The translations under genes and the position numbers were made by a program. From JACVRW01 sp963837445 (lineage in GTDB: Bacteria; Actinomycetota; Thermoleophilia; Solirubrobacterales; Thermoleophilaceae), in contig CAWINK010000022.1 of assembly GCA_963837445.1 (NCBI GenBank), positions 1 through 64,000 on the forward strand: a DNA stretch of 64,000 nucleotides, given 5' to 3'. This document shows positions 49,441 through 57,906 of the stretch, piece by piece (the stretch's first letter is position 1; the number at the start of each line of letters is the position of its first letter). Below the pieces are notes generated by a model. It searched no databases. It was not told where the DNA came from and was given only the letters and a program-made list of their open reading frames with translations.

Positions 49441-50109
49441 GCGTCGTCGCCGTACTCGTCGTGGCGGTTCCACCACAGGTACGGCGGCGTCTGCTGGTAG
49501 CCCTCCGGCGAGTCCTCCCACTCCTCCTGTCGACCGAGTGCGGTGAGGTCGAGGTAGGTCCAGGTGCTCCCCATCGCCTCGTCGCCGCGGTTGTTGATGA
49601 AGTAGGTGCGGAAGATCTGGTCGCCGTCGCGGAGGAAGGCGTTGGTGCCGTGCCACTCGCCCACGCCGAAGTCGGCGTCGAAGTCGTCCGTGATCGTGTA
49701 CCACGGGATCTCCCAGCCCATCTTCTGCTTGAGGCGCTGGATGTTCTCCTGCGGCGCGCGCGAGACGAACGCCAGTGTGGTGTCGCGCGCGTTCAGATGG
49801 GCGAGGTGGGCGACCTGGTCGGCGACGAAGGAGCACCCGACGCAGCCGCGCTCGGGCCAGCCCTTGACGTCGGGGTCGTAGAAGAAGCGGTAGACGATCA
49901 GCTGGCGGCGCCCCTCGAACAGGTCGAGCAGGCTCGCGGGGCCCCCGGGGCCCTCGAAGCTGTAGCTCCTTCTCCACCGCCATCCTCGGCATCCGGCGGC
50001 GCTCGGCGGCCAGCGCATCGCGAGCGCGGGTCAGCTCCTTCTCCTTCACAAGCAGTTCCTCGCGGGCGGCCTCCCACTCCTGGGGCGAGACGGTGGGCGG
50101 GTTGTTCAT
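49437..50109 (-). pseudogene. DUF899 thioredoxin-like protein, frameshifted
   Basis: The 5' part from ATG 50109 reads MNNPPTVSPQEWEAAREELL to RRRMPRMAVEK. The family then continues one frame over: SYSFEGPGGPASLLDLFEGR, GCVGCSFVADQVAHLAHLNA and YLDLTALGRQEEWED. In relatives the junction reads like VEK-x-Y-x-F, so a single extra G at about 49968-49972 explains the break. The joined protein would have 223 residues, the family's usual length. It contains CVGC as a possible redox pair. A good ribosome-binding site (aggaggaag) precedes the ATG. Function unknown; a sequencing indel is likely. Confidence 0.8.
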
Positions 50110-50122
50110 TGCGACCTTCCTC

Positions 50123-50611
50123 CTATTCGCCGTAGACGTAATAGCCGCGTCGTTCGAGCCTGGCGATGGCGCGCTCGGCCTCGTTGCTCGATGGCAGCCC
50201 ATAGAGCTCGTCGTTGAGCTCGCGCCCGCACGATACGTCGCCCACGGCGACCCGCTCGCGCACGGCGCCGATCCTGTCGACGGAAATCCGCGCTGCCGCG
50301 ATGAAGTCGGCGTGGACTGCCTGCACCTCCGCTGGTGGCCGGAGCGCGGCGATGCGGTCGATCAGCCCACCGACCTGGTCTTCCAAGGCGGCGACTCCCT
50401 CGGCACACCGTTCCGGCGGTCGCGATTCGACCACCAGGTCGGTGTATAGCCCGGTTGGCTCGGCGGAGTCCTCGATCACCGCGAGGATCTCGGCCTGGTA
50501 CTCGGCCTTGGTTAGACGCCCCTCGCCGGCACTGTCCTCCTCGCCGCCGCAGCCGCACGCCGCCACCGCCGTGACCGACGCGACCACCGCAACCGCGCGC
50601 CATCCCGCCAT
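50123..50611 (-). CDS. Hypothetical lipoprotein
   Basis: A 162-residue exported protein. The signal sequence AVAVVASVTAVAACGCGGEE ends in a lipobox-like cysteine. The mature part is helical with two or three cysteines (RCAEGV, DVSCGRELND) and segments such as IDRIAALRPPAEVQAVHADF, resembling small actinobacterial lipoproteins that form a helical bundle. It lies 13 bases before the DUF899 start and 37 bases after the 5'-nucleotidase 3' end on the same strand. No specific family is recognised. Confidence 0.7.
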   Translation of the reverse strand: MAGWRAVAVVASVTAVAACGCGGEEDSAGEGRLTKAEYQAEILAVIEDSAEPTGLYTDLVVESRPPERCAEGVAALEDQVGGLIDRIAALRPPAEVQAVHADFIAAARISVDRIGAVRERVAVGDVSCGRELNDELYGLPSSNEAERAIARLERRGYYVYGE

Positions 50612-50648
50612 CGTGTCGCGGGCACCACGGCCTGGATTTACCTGTTTG

Positions 50649-52514
50649 CTAGTCGACCCTCTGGATGCGGTTCAGGGTGGGCGGGGACAGCGGGGAATGG
50701 CCCGCCAGGTACCGCGCGAACGCGTCGAGATCCACTTCGCCGCCGAGCGGCTGCCCGCACAAGCGGAAGACCGTGTAGTTGTCGCCACCGTCGGCCATGA
50801 AGTTGTTCATGACGACGCGGTAGGACGCGGCCTTGTTGATCGGCGTCGCCCCGCCATCGAACGACACCGATCCCTCCACGACGTGCGGCCCGCCGGTCGT
50901 CGTCCACTGGTAGCGGACGTTGGCCGACGGCAGCATGATCCGGTTCTGCCCGGGGCCCGGGTTGCCGAACTGCTGGTTGAGCACGTCGTAGATCTGCTTT
51001 CCGGTGCACGTCTTGACCATGAGCGTGTTGCCGAAGGGCTGGACGGTGAACGCCTCCGCGTAGGTGACCTCCCCGGGCTGCTCGCCGCCACTGATCTGGC
51101 CGTGGAGCAGGCCGCCGCGCACGCCGCCGGCGTTCATGAACGCGGCCACCGCGCCGCCGAAGTCGCTTGGCGCGGTTGCCTCCAGCATCGCGTCCGCGAT
51201 CACGTCGCCCATCGGCTGCTCGCCGGCCGCGTTCTGGCCACTCGGGGTGTCACGCGCCGACCGGATGTCGGCGGTGACGCTGCCGAGCACCCGGTTCGCG
51301 AGCGGCGCCGCGAGCGTCGTGTACTTGTCGAGGATCGCCTTGGCCTTCGCGTCCTCCGCGACGTCCTGCGTCACGATGCGGTTGAACGCGCTCACGGCCT
51401 CGATCTGCTTGGACCGGTGGTCGATCCTCAGGTCGATGTCGGTGATCACGCGTCCGAACGAGGCCGCGCTGGTCACGAGCTTCCCGGCCATCGTGCAGAC
51501 GTACGGCTGGTGCGTGTGAGCGCTGACGATCACCCTGATGCTGGGGTCGAGCCCGTTTGCGATCGCCTGCATGTCCGGTCCGTTGAAGTTCACGCAGCCG
51601 TTCACGTCGGTGTACTCGTTGCCGGTCGGCGTCGTCGACGGCGATGCCGGCGGCGCCGGAGTCACCTGGGAGCCGCCCTGGTGCAGCAGGACAACGGAGT
51701 TCTTGATGCCCTTGTGGCGGAGCTTACGGACGAGCGCGTTGACCGTGGCCACCTCCGGCCTGAACTCGAGGCCCTCGACGGCGGTCGGGGTCACGACCGT
51801 CGGCGTTGCCTCGAAGGTGAGGCCGATGAAGGCGATCTTCGCGTTACCGGCCCTGCGCACCTCGTAGGGCGGGAGGACCGTCCGGTTCGTGTCCTCGAAG
51901 AAGACGTTTGCGGCGAGGAACGGGAAGCGTGAGCCCTTGAAGGGCGTGCCGTCCTGACAGCCGTCGACTGGATGGCACCCGTTACCTCTGCCTCGGTCGC
52001 CGTAGCGCATCCGCTTCAGCTCAGCGAGGCCCTCGTCGAACTCGTGGTTGCCCACACCGGTGACGTCGAGGCCAACCGAGTTCAGCGCCTCGATCGTCGG
52101 CTCGTCGTGGAAGAGCGCCGAGACGAGCGGGCTCGCGCCGATCAGGTCGCCTGCGGCCACCGTGATCGTGTTGCGGCTTGTCCGCCGCAACGACTTGAAG
52201 TGCGTGCCGAGATAGGCGATGCCGCCCGCCGGGACGGTGTGCTGCGTCCATCCGGTCTGTACGCCGGAGGAGTTCAGGAGGGGCCTACAGCAGCCGGTCT
52301 GAATGGTGCCCGGCGTGTTCGGGGCAAGGTGGCCGTGGAAGTCGTTGATCGCGAGCAGCTGGACGTGGGTGTCCTTGCCGTGCCCGTGCCCGTGCCCGTG
52401 GCCGTGGCCGTGCCCGTGGCCGTGCCCGTGGCCATGCGATTTGCCCGCAATAGCGATGCCCGGTACGGCCAGCAGCGCGATGAGCGCCAGTGCAACTACA
52501 ACGATCCTCTTCAT
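50649..52514 (-). CDS. Secreted bifunctional metallophosphatase / 5'-nucleotidase with His-Gly tract
   Basis: A 621-residue exported enzyme of the UshA/5'-nucleotidase family. A signal peptide (VVVALALIALLAVPGIAIAG) is followed by ten His-Gly repeats (about residues 26-46), then the metallophosphatase domain with LLAINDFHGHLAP, GVGNHEFDEGLAEL and VIVSAHTHQPYVC. The C-terminal nucleotidase domain ends with NNFMADGGDNYTVFRLCG, which holds the base-stacking phenylalanine region. The His-Gly tract could bind zinc, nickel or copper and load the dinuclear site. Substrates are probably extracellular nucleotides. Confidence 0.92.
   Translation of the reverse strand: MKRIVVVALALIALLAVPGIAIAGKSHGHGHGHGHGHGHGHGHGHGKDTHVQLLAINDFHGHLAPNTPGTIQTGCCRPLLNSSGVQTGWTQHTVPAGGIAYLGTHFKSLRRTSRNTITVAAGDLIGASPLVSALFHDEPTIEALNSVGLDVTGVGNHEFDEGLAELKRMRYGDRGRGNGCHPVDGCQDGTPFKGSRFPFLAANVFFEDTNRTVLPPYEVRRAGNAKIAFIGLTFEATPTVVTPTAVEGLEFRPEVATVNALVRKLRHKGIKNSVVLLHQGGSQVTPAPPASPSTTPTGNEYTDVNGCVNFNGPDMQAIANGLDPSIRVIVSAHTHQPYVCTMAGKLVTSAASFGRVITDIDLRIDHRSKQIEAVSAFNRIVTQDVAEDAKAKAILDKYTTLAAPLANRVLGSVTADIRSARDTPSGQNAAGEQPMGDVIADAMLEATAPSDFGGAVAAFMNAGGVRGGLLHGQISGGEQPGEVTYAEAFTVQPFGNTLMVKTCTGKQIYDVLNQQFGNPGPGQNRIMLPSANVRYQWTTTGGPHVVEGSVSFDGGATPINKAASYRVVMNNFMADGGDNYTVFRLCGQPLGGEVDLDAFARYLAGHSPLSPPTLNRIQRVD
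52381..52434. repeat. Hexanucleotide microsatellite encoding the His-Gly tract
   Basis: Nine hexamers of the form tgcccg or tggccg run in phase and encode alternating His and Gly on the minus strand near the N-terminus of the 5'-nucleotidase. Slipped-strand changes in unit number would lengthen or shorten the tract by two residues without breaking the frame. Confidence 0.85.
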
Positions 52515-52830
52515 CGGTCTCCCTTTACGACGACAGCCCCTGTGGCGGCGAACGGTAGCCCCTCCGGTGGTGATTTGTCTGCGAGGCGGTCTAGCCCGGC
52601 AGCGGTAGCGGCCCGCTGGCGGTCACCTGGCGAGCGGCGATCTCGGGGCGTCCGTCGCCCAGCTCCGGCAGCGCGGCGATCAAGCGGGCGACATGCGGCT
52701 GACGCAGGTGCGCGAAAGGAAATTTGTCGGACAGGACCCGCGCCCACGGCGCCGGCGCCGGGGCCGGCGCCGGGTAAGCGTCCTGCCTAGGGCTTGGTAG
52801 GCAAGCCCTATCCAGGATGGTCGGGCGTTT
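52515..52830. other. Intergenic region with a possible coding remnant
   Basis: This 316-base gap lies between the 5'-nucleotidase start and the guaA stop. On the minus strand, in frame with guaA after its stop, a frame of about 78 codons runs to TAG 52591. Its last 50 codons look coding, with strong GC at third positions, and read PFAHLRQPHVARLIAALPEL then GDGRPEIAARQVTASGPLPL. No ATG, GTG or TTG precedes that part. The region also holds a GC-rich ggcgcc-repeat run near 52750-52772 and palindrome copy 3. It may be the tail of a decayed gene or chance. Confidence 0.35.
52775..52823. repeat. 49-bp interrupted palindrome, copy 3
   Basis: Arms 52775-52796 and 52802-52823 flank the loop gtagg. 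The inner stem is perfect over eight or nine bases (tagggcttg against caagcccta), with mismatches at two middle positions and the outer ends. It begins eight bases past the guaA stop on the minus strand. Its left arm, tcctgcctagggcttg, is the exact reverse complement of the right arm of copy 1. Confidence 0.75.
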
Positions 52831-54420
52831 CTACTCCCACTCGATCGTGCCGGGTGGCTTGGACGTGATGTCCAGCGTCACCCGGTTCACCTGCGCGATC
52901 TCGTTGATCATGCGCGAGGCGACCTTCTCGAGCAGGTCGTACGGCAGGCGCGCCCAGTCCGCCGTCATCGCGTCGTCGCTCGTGACCGCCCGGATCACGA
53001 CGACGTAGCCGTAGGTGCGCTCGTCGCCCTGCACGCCGACGCTTCGCAAGTCGGCCGGCAGCACGCAGAAGGACTGCCACAGCTCGCGGTAGAGGCCGGC
53101 TGTGCGGATTTCGTCCTGGAGGATCGAGTCGGCGTCGCGCAGGATCTCGAGCCGCTCCTTGGTGACCTCGCCGCTCACGACGCGAATCGCGAGCCCAGGG
53201 CCTGGGAAGGGCTGGCGCCAGACGAGCTTGTCGGGCATCCCGAGCTCCGCTCCCACCTGGCGGACCTCGTCCTTGAACAGCATCCGCAGCGGCTCGACCA
53301 GGTCGAACTCGAGATCATCGGGCAGCCCGCCCACGTTGTGATGCGACTTGATCGTGGCCGCGCCGGTGCCGCCGCCCGACTCGATCACGTCCGAGTAGAG
53401 GGTGCCCTGCACGAGGTAGCCGGGGTCGCCGAGCTTCTCGGCCTGCTCCTCGAAGACGCGAATGAACTCCTCGCCGATGATCTTGCGCTTCGTCTCCGGG
53501 TCCGACACGCCGGCCAGCCGGTCGAGGAAGCGCGCCTCTGCGTCCACCGCGATCAGCGGGACCTTGAACTGGTCGCGGAACGCGGCCACCACCTGGTTGC
53601 CCTCGTTCTTGCGCATCAGCCCGTGGTCGACGAACACGCACGTGAGCTGGTCGCCCACCGCCTTGTAGGTGAGCAGCGCGGCCACCGAGGAGTCCACGCC
53701 TCCGGAGAGCCCGCAGATCACCTTGCCGTCGCCCACCTGCTCGCGGATGCGCGCCACCTGCTCGTCGATCACCGACGCGGCGCTCCAGCCCATGTCGCAG
53801 CCGGCGATGTCGCGCAGGAAGGTCTCGAGGATCGTGGTCCCGTAGGGCGTGTGGACGACCTCGGGGTGGAACTGGATGCCGTAGAGGCCGCGCTCGACGT
53901 TCTCGATCGCCGCCACCGGCGACTCCGTGGACGAGGCAAGCGCGGCAAAGCCGGCCGGCGCCTCATAGACCGTGTCGCGGTGGCTCATCCAGCAGGACTG
54001 CTCGGCGGGCGTCTCGGCGAGCAGCCGGCCGTGCGACGCAACGGTGAGGTGCGAGCGTCCGAACTCGCCCACCTCGGCGCCCTCCACGCGGCCACCGAGC
54101 TCGAGCACCATGGCCTGCATGCCGTAACAGATGCCGAGCACCGGAATGCCCAGCTCGAGCAGCTCGCGGCGCAGCTTGGGCGCACCGTCGGCGTACACCG
54201 ATGCCGGGCCGCCCGAGAGGATCAGCGCCCTCGGGCGCCTGCGCTCCACGTCCTCGAGCGGCACGTGATGGGGCAAGAGCTCGGCGAATACGCCGCACTC
54301 GCGCACCCGCCGCGCGATCAGCTGCGAGTACTGCCCTCCGAAGTCGAGGACGAGCACCTCATCGGTAGCCGCGGGCCGCGGCTCGACGGCCGCCTCACGG
54401 GTGGCCGCCTGCGTGCTCAC
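52831..54420 (-). CDS. guaA: GMP synthase (glutamine-hydrolysing)
   Basis: Converts XMP to GMP. The 529-residue protein has the class I glutamine amidotransferase domain (about 20-210: VLVLDFGGQYSQLIARRVRE, VLGICYGMQAMVLELGG with the catalytic cysteine, and the histidine in GIQFHPEVVHTPYG), the ATP pyrophosphatase loop VICGLSGGVDSSVAALLTY, and the C-terminal dimerisation domain ending NRVTLDITSKPPGTIEWE. All catalytic parts are intact. It is coupled by an ATGA overlap to the GuaB-like gene just upstream, so both genes concern guanine nucleotide supply. Confidence 0.97.
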   Translation of the reverse strand: MSTQAATREAAVEPRPAATDEVLVLDFGGQYSQLIARRVRECGVFAELLPHHVPLEDVERRRPRALILSGGPASVYADGAPKLRRELLELGIPVLGICYGMQAMVLELGGRVEGAEVGEFGRSHLTVASHGRLLAETPAEQSCWMSHRDTVYEAPAGFAALASSTESPVAAIENVERGLYGIQFHPEVVHTPYGTTILETFLRDIAGCDMGWSAASVIDEQVARIREQVGDGKVICGLSGGVDSSVAALLTYKAVGDQLTCVFVDHGLMRKNEGNQVVAAFRDQFKVPLIAVDAEARFLDRLAGVSDPETKRKIIGEEFIRVFEEQAEKLGDPGYLVQGTLYSDVIESGGGTGAATIKSHHNVGGLPDDLEFDLVEPLRMLFKDEVRQVGAELGMPDKLVWRQPFPGPGLAIRVVSGEVTKERLEILRDADSILQDEIRTAGLYRELWQSFCVLPADLRSVGVQGDERTYGYVVVIRAVTSDDAMTADWARLPYDLLEKVASRMINEIAQVNRVTLDITSKPPGTIEWE

Positions 54421-55649
54421 TCCCCGACGAGGGCCGGGTCCGCCGCCGCCGAGACGCCGTTGCTCTCGGGGTGCGGCACCGCGGCTGCCGTGGCGCCCAT
54501 GCCGATCCCCTGCTCCTGCTGGAGCTGCTTGCCCTCCGACTGGAGCGCCGGCGCGACCATGACCTCGGCCTTGTGGAACGCCGCGATGTCCTCGTAGCCG
54601 CAGGTGGCCATCGAGGTGCGCAGGCTCCCCATGAGATTGAACGTGCCGTCGTTCTCGTGGGCCGGGCCGAGCAGGATCTGCTCGAGCGTGCCGTTCTGCG
54701 TCGTCTTGACGCGCGCGCCGCGCGGGAGCGACGGATGGAAGGTGGCCATCCCCCAGTGGTAGCCGCGGCCCGGCGCCTCGTAGGCGCGGGCGAGCGGGGA
54801 GCCGATCATCACGGCATCGGCGCCGCAGGCGAAGGCCTTGGATACGTCGCCGCCGTTGCGCATGCCGCCGTCCGCGATCACCTTCACGTACTCACCGGTC
54901 TCGAGCATGTGCTGAGAGCGAGCCGCCGCCACGTCAGCGATCGCGGTGGCCTGCGGCACGCCGATCCCGAGCACGCCACGGGTGGTGCACGCCGCGCCGG
55001 GCCCCACGCCCACGAGCACCGCCTCCGCCCCGGTGCGCATCAGGTGCAGCCCGGTGGCGTACGAGGCGCAGCCGCCGACGATCACGGGAACCGGGACCTC
55101 GCGGATGAACTCCTTCAGGTTGAGCGGCTCTGTGTTCGCCGACACGTGCTCCGCGGACACGACGGTGCCCTGGATCACGAGGATGTCGAGGCCTGCCTCC
55201 AGAGCGCTCTCGTAGTACTTGCGGACCCGCTGCGGAGTGAGCGACGCCGCCGCCACCACGCCGTGCTCCTTGATCTCCCGGATCCGCTGCGCGATCAGGT
55301 GCTCCTTGATCGGCTCCGCGTAGATGCGCTGCATCTCCGTGGTGGCGAGCTCCTTGGGCTGCTCCGAGATCCGCTCGAGCTCCGCGTCCGGATCCTCGTA
55401 GCGGGTCCAGATTCCCTCGAGGTTCAGGACGCCGAGGCCGCCGAGCTTGCCGAGGATCCCTGCCGTCTCGGGCGACATGACGCCGTCCATTGCCGCGGCG
55501 AGCAGGGGCAGCTCGAGCCTGTACGGGCCGACCATCGAGGTGATGTCGATGTCGTCCGGATCGCGCGTGCGCCGTGAGGGCACGATCGCGATGTCATCGA
55601 AGCCATATGCGCGGCGGCCCTTCTTGCCGCGGCCAATCTCAACTTCCAT
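54417..55649 (-). CDS. guaB3: GuaB3-type IMP dehydrogenase family protein
   Basis: A 410-residue TIM-barrel protein of the IMP dehydrogenase/GMP reductase family. It starts MEVEIGRGKKGRRAYGFDDI and has LLAAAMDGVMSPETAGILGK, VGVGPGAACTTRGVLGIGVP with the catalytic-loop cysteine, and IADGGMRNGGDVSKAFACGA. There is no CBS insert, and the sequence matches the actinobacterial GuaB3 group better than canonical GuaB. In that group IMP dehydrogenase activity is not always present, so the reaction is uncertain. It overlaps guaA, which supports a guanine-nucleotide role. Confidence 0.88.
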   Translation of the reverse strand: MEVEIGRGKKGRRAYGFDDIAIVPSRRTRDPDDIDITSMVGPYRLELPLLAAAMDGVMSPETAGILGKLGGLGVLNLEGIWTRYEDPDAELERISEQPKELATTEMQRIYAEPIKEHLIAQRIREIKEHGVVAAASLTPQRVRKYYESALEAGLDILVIQGTVVSAEHVSANTEPLNLKEFIREVPVPVIVGGCASYATGLHLMRTGAEAVLVGVGPGAACTTRGVLGIGVPQATAIADVAAARSQHMLETGEYVKVIADGGMRNGGDVSKAFACGADAVMIGSPLARAYEAPGRGYHWGMATFHPSLPRGARVKTTQNGTLEQILLGPAHENDGTFNLMGSLRTSMATCGYEDIAAFHKAEVMVAPALQSEGKQLQQEQGIGMGATAAAVPHPESNGVSAAADPALVGE

Positions 55650-55741
55650 TCGCGGATCCTAGGTTCGATGGCGGACGAACAGCGAGCGTACCAACCTCGT
55701 CGCTGCGCGGCGGGCAGCGCCCGCCGCTCGCGCACGGCACG

Positions 55742-56704
55742 TCAGCCAACCGTCAATGCGGGCGTCTCCAGCTGCTCCACGCGCACGTCCGGAACGAGGC
55801 GCTCCACCTCGCGCTGCTCCACGACGCCCGCGCCGAAATGCTGGGTCGACTCGGCCCCGCAGGCCACGGCGAAGCGCAGGCATTCCTCCACGTCGCGGCC
55901 GCCGTAGCGCGCCGCCACGAAGCCGGCGAGGAACGCGTCTCCCGACCCCACGGACGAGACCGGCTCGACCGGCTCGAGCGTGGCCCTGTAGAGGGAGCGA
56001 TCGGCGCCCTCGCCGAGCATGGCCAGGCACCCATCGGCCATGGTCATGATCGCCTCGCGCGCACCCAGCTCGACCATCTCGCCCACGGCCGTCCGCCGGT
56101 CCTCCTCGTCGGAGAACTCGTGCCCCACGAGGCCCTCGGCCTCGAGCTCGTTCGGGGTCACGATGTCCGGGCCCTTGCGCGTACCGACGCTCATCGGCTC
56201 GCCCTCGGAGTCGAGCACCATGATCACGTCGAGGCGCTTCATCTCCTCGATCAGCCGGCCGTAGAGGTCGGAGTCGACACCGCGCGGCAGGCTGCCGGAC
56301 ACCACACAAACGGCGGCGCCCTTTCCCAGGTAGAGGAGCTTGTCCACGAACAGCTCGAGCTCGCCCTCGGTCACGTGCGGGCCGTGCTCGTTGATCTCGG
56401 TCTGTTCGCCCGTCGTGGGATCCACGACGGCGATCGATGTGCGCGACTCCTCGCGGATGCGCACGAAGTCGTTGAGGATGCCCTCCTCGGTGAGGTGCTC
56501 GACGATGCGTGTGCCCGTCGGCCCGCCCGCCACGCCCGTGGCGATCACCGGCTGGCCGAGCGCGCGCAGCGCACGGGCCACGTTCACGCCCTTGCCGCCC
56601 GCCATCGCGGTCTGCTCGACGGCACGGTGGCGGTGGCCGAGCCGGAAGTTCGGCACCGCGAGCGTCTTGTCGATGGCGGCGTTGAGGGTGACGGTGATGA
56701 TCAT
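55742..56704 (-). CDS. PfkB family sugar kinase, probable 1-phosphofructokinase or related
   Basis: A 320-residue ribokinase-fold kinase. The N-terminal sugar-binding part is MIITVTLNAAIDKTLAVPNF and TAMAGGKGVNVARALRALGQ. The C-terminal catalytic motif is VSSVGSGDAFLAGFVAARYG (the aspartate in GSGDA is the base), with ATP-site sequence MTMADGCLAMLGEG. This pattern matches the 1-phosphofructokinase/tagatose-6-phosphate kinase branch of PfkB. No PTS genes are adjacent. ATG 56704 overlaps the stop of the carboxypeptidase gene (ATGA). Confidence 0.88.
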   Translation of the reverse strand: MIITVTLNAAIDKTLAVPNFRLGHRHRAVEQTAMAGGKGVNVARALRALGQPVIATGVAGGPTGTRIVEHLTEEGILNDFVRIREESRTSIAVVDPTTGEQTEINEHGPHVTEGELELFVDKLLYLGKGAAVCVVSGSLPRGVDSDLYGRLIEEMKRLDVIMVLDSEGEPMSVGTRKGPDIVTPNELEAEGLVGHEFSDEEDRRTAVGEMVELGAREAIMTMADGCLAMLGEGADRSLYRATLEPVEPVSSVGSGDAFLAGFVAARYGGRDVEECLRFAVACGAESTQHFGAGVVEQREVERLVPDVRVEQLETPALTVG

Positions 56705-57906
56705 CGGACGATCCGTATCCGCACGCCGAGCCTCACGAGGGCGAGCACGGCGGCGACGACGATGGCGACGAGAATAAGCAAGGTCAAGGGGATCCCAAGC
56801 CACGATAGGAGCACCCGCAATGTCCCCGCTCCGGGGACTTCCTCAGCCGTGACAAGCGCCACGCGCCGCACCGGTCTCCCATCAAGCAGCACTGTCACGG
56901 TACCGACTCGGGCTCCGGCGGTGAGTGGCCCCCTCACCTCGTCGGGAGCATTGGTGCGCCGACGGACGCGCTGGCCGTCACGAATGGTGAGGACCGCCCC
57001 CCGGCGTGGAACCAGGCGGGCACTGCCGTCGTGGTACTCGATGTCCGCGCGGGCGACCATCCGCCGAGGGTCGAGCACGCGCACGCGGTGGAAGCGGCCG
57101 AGCCCCCAGCGCAGCAGGGTGAGCGTCTCCGAGTTGCGTGCCGCCTCGCTGGGCTCGCCGAGCACAACGCTGATCACACGCGCGCCGGTCGGCCCTTCCG
57201 CGGACCCCACGAGCACGTTGCCGGCCTCCGCCGTGTAGCCCGTCTTCACGCCGCTCACCCAGGGATAGGCCGCAATCAGGTCGTTGCGGTTCCCGACCAC
57301 GCGCGGTCGCAGCCCCGAGTCGAGCTCGGCCGCCGGCATGTCCACGATCCTGGCGAAGCGGGGGCGCTGCAGCAGCACGCGCGCCAGGGTCGCCAGGTCC
57401 CCGGCCGAGGAGTAGTTGCCGGCCTCGTCCAGCCCGATCGGGTTGGCGTAGCTCGTGTGCTCGAGCCCGAGCTCTGCGGCCCGGGCGTTCATCTCCTCGA
57501 CGAAGGCCTCGCGCGAGCCTGATACCCCCTCCGCCAGGGTCACGGCAGCGTCGTTGGCGCTCTCGAGCAGCAGCGCCTCGAGCAGGTCGTTCACGGTCAT
57601 CCGCTCGCCCTCGCGCAGGTTGATGCGCGACTCCGCGGGCAGCGCGTTGTAGGCCGGGGCCGTGAAGACGTCGCTCGGCCTGGCCCGCTCCAGCGCGAGC
57701 AGGGCGGTCATCAGCTTGGTGGTGCTCGCTATCGAGCGCTCGGAGTTCGGGTGCTTGGCGAACATCACCGTGCCGTCGCGGGCGTCGACGACGATCGCTG
57801 CCCGCGCATTCGGAACCGCGGGCGGGCGCTCCGCCGCGCCAGCGGGGGCCGGGGCCGCCGCACCGATCACAGCGGCCAGGGCGAGCGTGCGGCGTGAGAG
57901 CTTCAC
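56701..57906 (-). CDS. Serine-type D-Ala-D-Ala carboxypeptidase (penicillin-binding protein)
   Basis: A 401-residue exported PBP5-like enzyme that trims the fifth residue of peptidoglycan stem peptides. A signal peptide (LALAAVIGAAAPAPAGAAE) precedes the catalytic domain with S61-x-x-K64 (RSIASTTKLMTALL), the SxN motif in LLESANDAAVTL and the KTG motif in SGVKTGYTAEAGN. A C-terminal beta domain and a membrane helix (LLSWLGIPLTLLILVAIVVA) anchor it. The start overlaps the stop of the LysM gene (ATGA), linking two wall-associated proteins. Confidence 0.94.
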   Translation of the reverse strand: MKLSRRTLALAAVIGAAAPAPAGAAERPPAVPNARAAIVVDARDGTVMFAKHPNSERSIASTTKLMTALLALERARPSDVFTAPAYNALPAESRINLREGERMTVNDLLEALLLESANDAAVTLAEGVSGSREAFVEEMNARAAELGLEHTSYANPIGLDEAGNYSSAGDLATLARVLLQRPRFARIVDMPAAELDSGLRPRVVGNRNDLIAAYPWVSGVKTGYTAEAGNVLVGSAEGPTGARVISVVLGEPSEAARNSETLTLLRWGLGRFHRVRVLDPRRMVARADIEYHDGSARLVPRRGAVLTIRDGQRVRRRTNAPDEVRGPLTAGARVGTVTVLLDGRPVRRVALVTAEEVPGAGTLRVLLSWLGIPLTLLILVAIVVAAVLALVRLGVRIRIVR

